The notes under the pieces: generated by a model
Seen by the model: only the letters and a program-made list of their open reading frames with translations
Told to the model about the DNA's origin: nothing
Database searches by the model: none
Position numbers and translations under genes: made by a program
Source of the DNA: Diplodia intermedia
Lineage: Eukaryota > Ascomycota > Dothideomycetes > Botryosphaeriales > Botryosphaeriaceae
Reading direction: 5' to 3'
Assembly (NCBI GenBank): GCA_021495925.1
Contig: JAKEKT010000003.1
Coordinates: 62,001-126,000 of the forward strand
Length of the DNA: 64,000 nt
Shown: positions 44,294-54,956 of the stretch, piece by piece
How the letters are laid out: every line of letters begins with the position of its first letter
How positions within the stretch are numbered: the stretch's first letter is position 1

Positions 44294-45681
44294 CACTCGG
44301 TCCTCCGAGTGTTGGATGGAGTCCACGTTCAAGGCTGGCGAGACTGGGCTGGGGACGTAAGGTCAGGCAGTGATCCGGCCTTTGCTCGGCGGTGAAGAAA
44401 TAGAGAGCAGGCCCAAGACGGGCGCCTGGGAGGGTGTGCCCTATGAGGGCGTGATGGGGCCAAAACTTCAACCAACACTCGCACACGGACAACGAAAGCA
44501 AAGACCAGCAGGAACGCACAGGCAGGATCGGTTTAAATGAGCAGATCATCACGCTTATTGTGTGCCTGGCGGGTCAGGCGCGGCGAGGGAGCGGCCAGGC
44601 AGCCCCCAACCCGCTGAGGCTGAGAAGTGCCACAATATCGGCTGCACTGCCGCAGCATCCATCGGTGTTCGCAGACTCCGCCACACCTCTTGCCAAAAAG
44701 GCACAATCGCAGGCTGTCTGCCTGAGCGACGGTCGGTGTGACCAGCGAGCGGCGTGCAGGCCGGGTCTGGCATGCTGGAAAGACAGCTCGATGCAGCGGG
44801 AGGTGTTCGGCGAGGCGGCGTCCCCGCAGCTGAGCTCGCGCTATCGTGAGCCATGTGCTTGACGGGTGCGCGCGAGGGCCGTTCCGGCCGGTAAAACTGC
44901 CGTGCGCAACTCGAAAGTTAGCATCAGAAGCCAGCCGCCGACGCCAGCTGGGAGTCGGCTGGGTGGGAGCGGGCCGCAAGAAGGGACCATTTGCGGCCCC
45001 CACGGCTGGCCAGACGATCGTCAGCATTGACCGGACTACGTCGAATCTGTCTTCTTTGCCGGCGGATGGTCGTAAAATAGTTGCGCCATAGCCGCAGCAC
45101 GGGTGTGCAGCTTACACCCTAACTTAGCAGCACGCTGGTCCACTGCAGCGCTGTTGTGGTAGACGGGTAGGCGAGCTGCACGAAACTCGCATGCTGTGGC
45201 ACGCAGCGGTGACGCTTATCCCGGCAGATGCGCCCGATCCCGTTCTCAGGCAGCAGCCGGCCACATGCCTTCATGAAGACGGGCTGAACGGCCTTGGTGT
45301 GCATAAACGACCGAGATGCGGCGGTGCTGGACTCGGGCTGGGGCTGGTGCGGCGGGCGTCAGTGCGCCCCTGTCTTCTGACATCAGCGCGGGCAGCCTGC
45401 AGCCTTGCGCTCCAGATGTTGCGGAGGAGGCGGAGGAGACAGCAAGTCTTCGAAGCCATCGAGCGAAGACTTCACTGAGGGGGATTCAGAGCCATTGGAG
45501 GCCGCGAGCCGGTTTTAGCCGATGCAGATGAATAACGGGACGGCGATGAAGGGTCATGGCTGCTGGGCTGCCCCGCGCGTGGCCTTCCGCCGAGACCGGA
45601 GCTTGACTCTCGTCTCTCCACCCCGCGACTGAATATTTCGCGACTCTGCCAACACCACCCACCACCCGCCAACCACCCGCC
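44294..45681. other. 1.39-kb GC-rich divergent intergenic region
   Basis: No gene is recognised. Several GC-rich frames up to 164 codons overlap on both strands without motifs. The final 60 bp before LEU2 are CA-rich (CCACCCACCACCCGCCAACC). Confidence 0.5.
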
Positions 45682-47120
45682 ATGCCGTCGTTCAACATCG
45701 TAGTCTTTGCAGGTTGGTGTCCATCCCGAGAATCCCGACCAACCATGCTAATTGGCCTTCAGGCGACCACTGCGGTCCTGAAGTAAGCACATTGCTGCCG
45801 CCGCCGCCATCATCAGAGCTCACACGCCAGTGACAGGTTACCGCCGAGGGCATCAAGGTGAGACTCGCTTCCAGCCATGATCAGAGCTTTTGCTAACAGC
45901 CGCAGGTCCTCGAGGCTATCCAGAAGGAGAAGCCCGATGTGAAATTCAACTTCCAGCACCACCTTCTCGGCGGCGTACGCACTCTCCACCACTTCTCGAC
46001 CAGAAGCATTCTCCTGACCCATATATACACCAGGCCTCCATCGATGCCACCGGCGAGCCCCTTACCGACGAGGCCTTGGCCGCTGCAAAGAACGCCGACG
46101 CTGTCCTCCTTGGTGCCATTGGCGGTCCCGTTAGTCACACCTCCATACATATCTGCGACCATCATGAGCTGATACACCCTTCCCTTTGTTTAGAAATGGG
46201 GTACCGGCAAGGTTCGCCCCGAGCAGGGCATCCTCAAGCTCCGCAAGGAGATGGGCACCTTCGGAAACCTGCGCCCTTGCTTCTTCGCCTCCGAGTCGCT
46301 CGTCGAGTACTCGCCGCTCAAGGCCGAAGTGTGCCGCGGCACCAACTTCAACATCATCCGCGAGCTGACCGGTGGTATCTACTTCGGCGACCGCAAGGAG
46401 GACGATGGTAGCGGATACGCCCTTGACACGGAGCCCTACTCCCGTGAGGAGATCGAGCGCGTTACGCGCCTGGCCGCCAACCTCGCCCTGCAGGAGAACC
46501 CCCCGGCGCCGGTCTGGAGCTTGGACAAGGCCAACGTGCTAGCCACCAGCCGCCTGTGGCGCAAAGTCTTCACCGAGATCATGGAGAAGGAGTTCCCTCA
46601 GCTCACCTTCGGCCACCACCTTATCGACTCGGCCGCCATGCTCATGGTCAAGAACCCCCGCGCCCTGAACGGCGTCATCGTCACCAGCAACCTGTTCGGC
46701 GACATCATCAGCGACGAGGCCAGTGTCATCCCCGGCAGCTTGGGACTCCTGCCCAGCGCCAGCGTCGGTGCCATCCCCGACGGCAAGACCCCTGTCAACG
46801 GCATCTACGAGCCCATCCACGGTACGCATAAAGAATTAACTTGACTAATCTACTCGATTTCATTACTAACATGCCACGAAAAAGGCTCTGCCCCCGACAT
46901 CTCCGGCAAGGGCATCGTCAACCCCATCGCCACCATCCTGTCGGTCAGCATGATGCTTAAGTACTCCCTCTGCCAGCCCGAGCTCGCCACCGCTGTCGAC
47001 GTCGCTGTCAAGAACGTCCTCGACAATGGCATTCGCACCGCCGACATCAAGGGCACCGCCAGCACCAAGGACATGGGCGATGCCGTTGTCGCTGAGCTGA
47101 CCAAGCTTCTGAAGAAGTAA
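45682..47120 (+). CDS. LEU2: 3-isopropylmalate dehydrogenase
   Basis: Exons 45682-45712, 45763-45782, 45837-45857, 45906-45974, 46034-46129, 46194-46821 and 46885-47120 give 366 aa. Exons 2 and 3 are 20 and 21 nt. The joins rebuild MPSFNIVVFAGDHCGPEV, TAEGIKVLEAIQ and LLGAIGGPKWGTGKVRPEQG. Downstream are RELTGGIYFGDR, DSAAMLMVKNP, TSNLFGDIISDEAS and GSAPDISGKGIVNPIATILS, the substrate, metal and NAD sites of the family. It oxidatively decarboxylates 3-isopropylmalate in leucine synthesis. No mitochondrial presequence is seen, so it is cytosolic as in other fungi. Codons are strongly C-ending, fitting high expression. Six introns, five of them within the first 520 bp. Confidence 0.97.
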
Positions 47121-48205
47121 AAAAAAAAAGGCAAAGGTAAAATAAAGGAACAAATACGACAGGTGCTTGATTAAAGACCGTTCATGTCTTTGCAGTTACG
47201 ATTTAAATAGCGTTGGAAAAGTGAATGATATCATGAGCACATACCAAAGGGGAGAGCTTGAAAGAAATGTAGGAAAGGTGGGAAGAAATCCTATGGTCTC
47301 CAATCAATGCTCAGATAGACACGCCTGGCCTCTTGTCTCAGGTGACAGATATGTGGACGGTCGATATCGCAGACAGTCTGTTCGTCTCTCTATATCTCCC
47401 CACCCGTCGTGATCCACCGGCACGTCCACCTGCACCGCAACAGCTTGCACGGAAATTTAACCGTCAATCCTTATTATCCCTACATGGGCAGTTGGAGCAA
47501 ATATCTGGACGTAGATGCGAGTCTGGAACGCATACTAACACGTCCGGATATGGGATTCCACTACTACGTAATAGCTGGTGGAAGTATTGGTGGACGTGCC
47601 GGTGGATCATGACGAGCGAGGGGACATCTCAATTTTGATCAGCCAACAAATACTTCGCAAAGAGTGGGTAGTGGTCCTGTGTTAAACTATCAATGAAATT
47701 CGTTCAACTCGTCTGTTACCCACGCTTCTATCTTTTCTCTCTTCCGTTTGCTTTGTGATTTTATAATTCCCATTCCGTTCCTGTTTTCCTTTGACTCCAT
47801 TTGCCGCCCAATTAATCTTTCCCCTCACGCCATCCTGTTACAATTTTCCTTTGGGCAGAGCTTCCGAACAAGGGCCAATTCTTGACGCTCCATTAGAAGA
47901 AAGGTTCTCGCTCGAAACGCATCCTGAAAAGAACTCCTTTGCTTTCTTTTTTCCTACCAATTGAGATAAACAATTTCCAACAAACTCGGGAAAGTGCGGA
48001 GGGGTAAAACGCAAAAGCGATCAGTGGTATCAACACGAGCGCTATTTAACTACACAAGGAGGAAGGTCTAGGACGCTGGAAGTGGATGGTGATGGGAAGG
48101 TTGGAGTTTGAGGTCGGTGCCGGGATGCGCTTTTAAAGCTCCCGCAGCCATGTCTCGGTCAAGTTGCTCTTCTCAGCATACGAAAACGCTTCGAGAACAT
48201 GTCGC
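47121..48205. other. Intergenic region between convergent LEU2 and elongase genes
   Basis: It contains the family-B palindromic element (47405-47614). From about 47690 to 48060 the DNA is T-rich on the plus strand and shows no gene. Confidence 0.6.
47405..47614. mobile_element. Palindromic MITE-like element, family B (210 bp)
   Basis: Terminal inverted repeats of about 26 bp with one mismatch: the left is CGTCGTGATCC then ACCGGCACGTCCACC, the right is its mirror GGTGGACGTGCCGGT then GGATCATGACG. Inside, ATATCTGGACGTAGATGCG is mirrored by CGCATACTAACACGTCCGG. The ends are unlike family A, but the inner ATCYGGACGTA core resembles the family-A core. The element has no coding capacity, and only one copy is in the window. 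Confidence 0.78.
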
Positions 48206-49801
48206 TTAGTGCTTCATCATATCGGCGTAGCTCTTTTCGGTCTTGTTGGGGTCGGTGGTGCTAAGGCCACCATTTTCCTGTTTGGCTGAGCCATTCTGCT
48301 GAGGCTTCCCATTTGCCGATCCGTTCGTAGAGTGCATCCCGCGCTCGACACCGTGGGCGGCATCTTTGGCGGCCTTGGAAGAGGCATTGGCCTTAGAGGT
48401 CTGGCTGGTGCGCTTGATATAAGAACGGACGAAAAAGCGGACGAAAAGCGCGCTATGTCCAAGTTAGTGATTTCATCCCCATTGAAATAGCAGCGGAACT
48501 TACGTCAAAGGCAACAGGTAAATGACATTGAGCCAAATTGCGAAAGACTGCCCAGTTGTGTCAATGCAGGGGACGCGGACATACTCGTCCCTCCACTTGA
48601 TCTCCTCGCGGGTCTCAGCAGCTTTGACAGCTTCCGGACCGAAAATGTTGCCAGAATCGTCGCGCACGTTCTCCGCCAAACCCTCCTCACCAGCCGCTCG
48701 GAGGAGCATCTTCTTGATCACGGCGCCAAGGCCGGTAGCGCTGGCAGCGGCGGCGACGGAGGTGGCAGAGGATGACACTGCAGAAGCCGCCTCAGCGGCG
48801 GCAGAAGTCACATGGTGGACGAGAGTGTATGGTGTCGAGACCGGAACGGTGTACGAAATAAACAGGTGGATAGCCGCGAAGTTTGCACCAATGACGAATT
48901 GGGCAATTTGCATAGTCGTCAAAGCACGTTTGACCGGCTGGGGGACGCGAACGCCGAGGGCAGAAACGGTGTAGTATGTGTACTGGCCGTGATACTAACA
49001 TCATTATCCGAATTCGAAGGTCCGGTGGCGTGGAGAGGGACTTACCATGAGCGCGTGGATACCCGAGTTAATGAAGACGAACATCCAGATGGGAGGCGAC
49101 ATGAAGCGGATACCAGCCCACATGCAGAGCATGGCGCCAGCATGGTGGTAGGTCTGCAGAGTGGAGCTGCGCTTGCCCTTCGCCAGAATGATGGCAGTGT
49201 CAAGCACCTCGTAGAACTTGGACAAATAGAACCACCAGCCCCAGAAGGCAAGGCCCTCGTTCCACATCCTGCCCACGTCGGTAGGGTCAGGCTCGCCGTT
49301 CGCGCCCAGCAGAATCTGCGTGTTCTTCACCTCCCAGGCGTCGTTGGTGTTGTTGAAGGTAGCAGCGTTGCCGAGACCGCGAGGGCCATGGATCTTGCAG
49401 TATGCGTCCACATTCTCGACCAGACCAGCACCCAGGCCAGGAGTCAGGCGGTACAGAGCCCTTGCCATGGCAACGTTTGTGATGCCCGAATACACGGCCA
49501 GAAAGACATTGTGGAGGATGACGAAAGCGAAGAAGAGGCGGGTCTTGCTAATGGCCCAAGGCTTGTTGCCACGGCTCTTGTTGTAGCGGTTGAGTAGGAC
49601 CACAGTGACGGCGTAGACAGTCGCAATGGTCGCGGGGACCTTGGGGGATAGGAGCGCATTGTATGTCTCGGCGCTGATGCTAAACGGAGCTCTGAGAGTG
49701 CCGGTAGACTGTGGCGGCGCAAGCGCAGGCGGGGCCCAGTCCGGAGGGAATTTGAACAAGTCCCGCGAGGGCAGCTCGAGGTGAAAGGTAGAACCCGACA
49801 T
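48206..49801 (-). CDS. Fatty-acid elongase (ELO/GNS1-SUR4 family)
   Basis: Exons in coding order are 49801-49046, 48994-48504 and 48452-48206, giving 497 aa. Hydrophobic segments are spaced as in the multi-pass ELO proteins of the ER. The central block reads WNEGLAFWGWWFYLSKFYEV, LDTAIILAKGKRSST, LQTYHHAGAMLCMWAGIRF, WMFVFINSGIHALM and then YHGQYTYYTVSALG (joined over intron 1). ELO proteins condense malonyl-CoA with acyl-CoA. The usual HxxHH box reads QTYHH here, with Gln in place of the first His. An Ala/Ser-rich loop (about 300-340) and a polar Lys/Asn/Gln-rich C-terminal tail ending KKSYADMMKH-like make it longer than yeast Elo proteins. Chain-length specificity cannot be read. Confidence 0.88.
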
Positions 49802-50707
49802 GGTGTTCGTGTGCAGCGCGAGATTTGGACCGGGACAAGGTGGAGCAACGAGGAGAGAGACTGGAGCTCTGGGCACTTTGTCTGATCTCAACAGACCTTC
49901 ATGTAGGGTGGCGGGCGCGTGGAATTGAGATGAAAGCAGCGAAAGCTGACGGACTGACTTGGGCCGGAGTAGCCAAATGCTTCAGCAATTGGCGGGCGGG
50001 TGGGATACAAAAAGTACTTCTTCGGGCGCGCGCATGGGAAAAATAACAGTGACCAGGGCATGACGTTGCCGAGCCCCAACAATTCAGACCGGGGACCGGA
50101 ACCTGATCGGGCAGGCGGCGCGTTGCGCGCGCTCATGTGAGGAGGCCAAGACGCGACGTTTTTTCCATTACAAGAGCAGCGCACCCGCTGAGCCATCCTA
50201 GCTTTGCTCCCTCGCCTCCCGTCGCCGTCCCACCCGCCTCGCAGTGTTCGCAGAGCAGCGCCAGCGTTGACCGTCGCCATTGAGCTCGCGTGCGCGACCA
50301 GACGCACCACGGCCACCATGCGCCCCTCGCGCGCACATCACACAAGCGAGTGGCCTACCCACCGCCGAGGGCATGGTTCACGGTGCCTCGTAGGGAGCCT
50401 CGGCAGGTTTACGCTCCCTGATAGGTCCATTCTGTCGCAGCCCGCCACCCAACTCACGAGAACGAGTAGCGCCGTAGGCCGAGACTGCCGTCATGCTCCT
50501 CAACAATAATCTACGGCCGAACTTTCCCTATCCTCCGGAATTCTCTTTGCCTGACCCTTCAGACCCCTCGAACCCCTCATCAGACCCATGACCATTCCTC
50601 CTCAACGCCACGCGTCGAAAACACCGCCAACCGCCATCAAACCCCTCCGTTGTGCAGATCAAGATTCGCGTTGAGAATACCTAGCAATATGAGCATGCAC
50701 GTCATGT
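49802..50707. other. Intergenic region upstream of the elongase
   Basis: 906 bp between the elongase promoter and the 3' end of the Aim3-like gene. GC-rich, with a CT-rich stretch near 50200-50260. No gene or repeat recognised. Confidence 0.5.
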
Positions 50708-52034
50708 TCAAGATGACCTGGGCTTGCTGGCCAATGGAACAGGCGGCGGTGAAGCTGCACCGCTTTCTGCCGAACCCTTCTTTTTCGGAGGAGGCGGAGG
50801 CGGAGGCTTCTTCCCCACGGGGCCTGGCGGCGGGTTTGCTGGTGATGTGCCTCCGCTGCCCGATGCCACGCCGTTAACTCTGTCCAACACGCCATATTTT
50901 TGGTTCACCCCATTGGCCTTTTGCCATCCTGACGCTACCTGCTCTCCATGTCTCTCGCGGAAATTGTTGGCTGTGGAAGCTGCAGTGCGCATGTCGCTCA
51001 CCGAGACAGATGAAGGGTCTTTGTGAAAGCTTCTGGCCGTGCTGAACGCAGCCTGCTTCTGTGCAAACGTCGTTCCTCCCTCAGGGGTAGCTGATTGGGA
51101 AGAGCCAGTGTTCATCTTCGCGAAACGTGACTGGAGCCCCCCGAGTTGGTTCTGCTGAGCAGGAGACGCAGTACGCGCCGGCACTGGAGGAGTCGCGGGC
51201 GAGCCATTGCGGGGAGGAACCGGAGGAGAAGCAGTTCGCCCAATTCCAAACCCCGAAACGTTTACTCCCGCATGGCCTAATCTGCCAATAGCTCCTTGGT
51301 TGAGTATGCCTTGACTTGGCTGTGCTGCGGGCTTCTCGACACTTTCTTGGTATGTCGGCGGTGGAAGTGGGGCATGGATATCTGGGTGTGAGTTCTGTCG
51401 AGGGGGGAGTCGCGGCGGCAACCTCGGTTTCTGAGATGGCGCCGGAGGCGGGGCAGCCTTCGTCCTGACGGGCGGAGCCCCCTCCGGTGTCTCTTGTCCA
51501 GGCCGTCTCACGGGAGGTTTGGGCAGATGCGCCGTTGATAGACCAGTCGTGTCAACGCGATAAGGACCTGGCGGTGGTCTGTCTTCCTCTTCCTCCTGAG
51601 CTTGAGCAGCTGCGATCTGCCTTTGATGTGAGACCTCAATCTGCTCTGGTGTCAAGGCAGCTCCGAGGCCGTTGCTTGCTGGTGTGGGTGCGGAGATGGC
51701 GCCGGCCGCTCTGCTCGGCGAGTTTGCTTGCGTTCCATAGTAGGCCTGATGCTTCGGGGGAGGTGCGAAGCTCGCGGGATCTTTCAGAGAAGATAGTGGG
51801 CGTGACTGGTGGTCACGCTGTTCCGCATAAGGGTCATTGTTGCCTCTCCCGACCAATCCTTTCTATGGTGCGCGACCGCGGTTAGCCGGTACGTCATGGG
51901 CAGCACCCGGGGCGGTGCGGGATGAGGAAACGTACGGCTCTGTCCAGGAGGCCTCCTGAGCCCTGGGAAGAGGAGGATTTGCTGTTCTTCTCAGGGTGCC
52001 AGCCGCCTTTGGCGATCTCTGTGAATTTGTTCAT
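50708..52034 (-). CDS. Aim3-like proline-rich cortical actin protein
   Basis: Exons 52034-51936 and 51862-50708 give 417 aa. The short first exon reads MNKFTEIAKGGWHPEK and ends GGLLDRA, joining to KGLVGRGNNDPYAEQ. This layout (short WHP start, then LKDPASFAPPPKH) is what I recall of Aim3-type proteins. STAHLPKPPVRRPG, several PPxPPRNGSP-type SH3 ligands and ERHGEQVASGWQKANGVNQK follow. The C-terminus has an uninterrupted run of prolines (KKPPPPPPPKKK). Yeast Aim3 binds the amphiphysin Rvs167 at actin patches; the many SH3 ligands here fit such a role. The assignment rests on remembered motif order rather than a strong fold, so a WIP/verprolin-like protein is the alternative. Tandem with APC10, 356 bp apart. 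Confidence 0.6.
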
Positions 52035-52389
52035 GTTGTTGTTGTTAGGCGGTTTGGATAGGTTGGGCACGCAGGATGACGACGGCTCTGGCGGCAACGA
52101 CAGGGATGTGGCGGCTGTGCGTCTTGGCGAGAAACCCGCAGCGCCTCTGTAAGTCGTGGCCGACGGCAATTTCATTCTATGCATGACCACGAGAAAAAAA
52201 GACAACGTCGACTGCCAGGTAACAAGTGACGAGCATGCATTCCATATTCGCCAAGCCCTGACTCGGTCTTTTCCTACCTTGATGCTGTCTATCAACATCA
52301 TCGTGCTCGTCTCTTCCTGATCAAGCATGCTTTACTTCAACATAATACGACTTCTCGCAGGCGCTACCTGAGCGGAGTATGGACGATCC
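52035..52389. other. Short intergenic region between APC10 and the Aim3-like gene
   Basis: 355 bp carrying the 3' flank of APC10 and the promoter of the Aim3-like gene. Nothing specific seen. Confidence 0.5.
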
Positions 52390-53794
52390 CTATCTCAACT
52401 CCACTATGCCAAAATCTGGCTCCGGCATGCCCCTGGGCTTCTTTCTTTTGCTTGTCGCAGCCTCGGCTCTCGTTCCAGTGCCTGCAGGCAACGCAGCCGG
52501 GTCGGCTCTTCTTTCTCTGAACGCTTTATCTCTTGCGAATAATTGCAGCCCCCTCAGATGCGTGTCCTTCCCGTTCTGGTGGTTCTCGAGGATCTTTACC
52601 TGGACAAGCATGGCTCGAAGGACGGGTAGCTTCTTCCTCCTGCGCCCCGTCTCGTCTTCACTCTCGTCATCACCGAGTTCGTCGTCGGAGTCAGAGACAT
52701 CATCGTCAGACCCATCAACAGCTCCAACGCCTTCGAAGTCGACATTGACCCAGCCCCGGGGCTCAACAAAGGACATGACACCCCATTCTTGCAGGTCCAT
52801 CTCGCCCATGCCAGCGAGGAATGCAATCTTCGTGGGTGTATAACTCTCATCCTGGTCGAAATCGAGGTAGATGCGCATTGCCACGATTTCGACGACCTTG
52901 AAAAAGTGAATGTTGAGATAGTGCGGCTGAGGGCCATCCGACTGCCAGAAGAGAGACGTCGAGGGGGACCGCAGCTGGGGCACGCCACAGCCTGGCTTGC
53001 TGCTTGAGACAGTCCATGATGCGAGTGATGAGATCTCCTTCAAGTTTGGTGGTAGTGGTGGCGTCCTCGGCTCAGTCGGAGATTCTGGGAAGGGAGTTAG
53101 TCAGGCCGAGGCTGCCGGATGCATCACCGTGAAACACAGGGAAGGTGGAGTGCGCCAGTGGCAAGGGTCGCTGCAAAGAGATCTTGGATGGCTTTGGCGC
53201 CACATGCACCACGGTTCCAACCGTCTGGATATCAATCTGCCGCGAGATGAAAACGCCACCGCCCAGATCAACATCAAGAGTGTCCCAGGGGCCGCATGGT
53301 GGGAAAGGCGCATTTGCTTTTGTGGTAGCTTGAGGTACTACTCTCCAGTAGTCCATTGACGAAATTGGATGTCCAAGAAATACTGGCATGGGCTCATGGC
53401 CACGGTCTGTGGCAAGTTTCACAATACGACACTTGGTGTGTGCGAGAAAGCGTATCGGCAGAGGCGGTTACGGTCGAGGTTGGCGGAAGCAGATGCACCG
53501 AAGACATAGAGAGGATGGCCAAAAGGGAAGTGGGTGGAGTCGACAGGTGGGAAAACGGAGCAGTCATTTTTCTTCTCGGGCAACGTAGGGGAACAAAAGG
53601 CGCAGAAGATGGTACCGACCTGGTGGGCCCTCGTCTTCCTCGTCTTCGGCCTCCGCGTATATGTCGGCCATAACGGACTCCATATAGCCGCTTGCGGGAT
53701 CATCATGGCTTACATCATCGAGGTCGGAGGGCGGATCGAGGGCTTGTTCGGGCTCGGGCTGAGGCTGGTGGCGGCGACGTGTAGCGGGTGGCAT
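52390..53794 (-). CDS. APC10: Anaphase-promoting complex subunit 10 (Doc1)
   Basis: Exons 53794-53620 and 53084-52390 give 289 aa. The N-terminal exon is acidic (MADIYAEAEDEEDEGPP) and basic before that. The second exon carries the DOC domain: NLKEISSLASWTVSSSKPGC, GVPQLRSPSTSLFWQSDGPQ and PHYLNIHFFKVVEIVAMRIY. DFDQDESYTPTKIAFLAG follows, then VQVKILENHQNGKDTHLRGL and QLFAR. An Asp/Glu-rich insert of about 35 residues (SDDDVSDSDDELGDDESEDE) interrupts the domain. Doc1 is the substrate-processivity subunit of the APC/C ubiquitin ligase; its C-terminal Ile-Arg tail normally docks on Cdc27, and here the chain ends Glu-Leu-Arg. The 535-nt intron (GTCGGT donor, CTAAC branch, CCCAG acceptor) is unusually long; a missed middle exon cannot be excluded. 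Confidence 0.88.
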
Positions 53795-54956
53795 CGGTGT
53801 CTTGTGATGGAGATGGCATGTCGGTGTTTTGTTTTGGCGGCGGTTGAGGGTCGGGCAGGCGCTAAGCCCGGCACCCGCTCTTTCCTTGGCCTCCGCGTCC
53901 ACCTGCACGGCCCTCTAAAAGCAGCCGTGCGCCCGGCTCAACTCTCTCGCTAGCCCCACGGCCCGGATATCAAGGCCCGGCTCCATCTTCGGCCGGGCTG
54001 TCTTCCGTATGGCCACTCGACCCCAGCGCCCGTGGGGCCTGAAAAAGCAACGACGAGCCCCAGCGGTGACAGGCCGCGACAAACCCAAATCTTCAACCCG
54101 GCCGCCATCGACTGACGTGAAGACGCCGGCCCAGCACGATCCCGACGCGCATGTGTCCGTCCAATATTGCTCGGCTGCTGGTGCGACGGCCACGGCATCC
54201 ACCAGCGCTGTGCTCCTGCAACCTCCGCTCAGGAACCGATCGTGTGAGACGACTGGGGATTCGCACCTGGGGTTCAACGGGCCGTCTACCAGGACGCGTT
54301 TGAGATGAAGACAGCCACAGATCTCGCAGCAGGCCCCCGCCCCTCCCGCCTTCAGGCCTGCCGTCCAAGGTGCAAGGCACAGCCCCCTGCAGCGGTGCTG
54401 CAGCTTGGAACTTCTCTTCCCTGTTCTTTTCTGGCTTCCTACAGCGTTGGTGACACTGGCCGCGATAATGCACCCGGAACGCGCCCGCAACGTGAGTCCC
54501 CAGCAAGGGGAGCCAAATCGAGACCGGGGCCCATGTCCACTCCGTCAGCATCATACAACTCGCTTTCTGTGAATTTGATCTCTCATTCCCCACCTCTTTC
54601 CTCGATCCGCCGTCTTCCCCATGCGCTCGGTTTGCCTTTGCTCTTATCCATCCCATGTGTGCGTCGAGACCGGGATCCTATGTCTTGTAAATAAGCGTCA
54701 ACTTTACTCCCCTTCCTGCAGCCACTGCCTCACGGCCTTCCCAGACGCCTACTCGACACCAAGCAGCACTTGCACCCTCCCTCTGACCTGCCCGCGCACC
54801 TTCTTCTCATGAGCCCCCTCATCCGCTGCACTGGAACCACTTGCCATACCACAACATCTTGACGCTTTCCATCACCCTTCATGCCTGATGCGCTATAGCA
54901 CTGGAGGACGTCCTGTGGAACAACCGTTCGAGTGGCGACGACAGCAGCTTTGACAG
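53795..54956. other. 1.16-kb divergent intergenic region
   Basis: Lies between APC10 and the Pth11-like gene. No gene recognised. A plus-strand CT/CA-rich stretch (54580-54800) probably belongs to the leader of the receptor gene. Confidence 0.5.

Noticed and set aside
48812..49597. A 261-codon plus-strand frame opposite the elongase
   Set aside because: Runs through the elongase intron and exon boundaries without relation to them; shadow frame.
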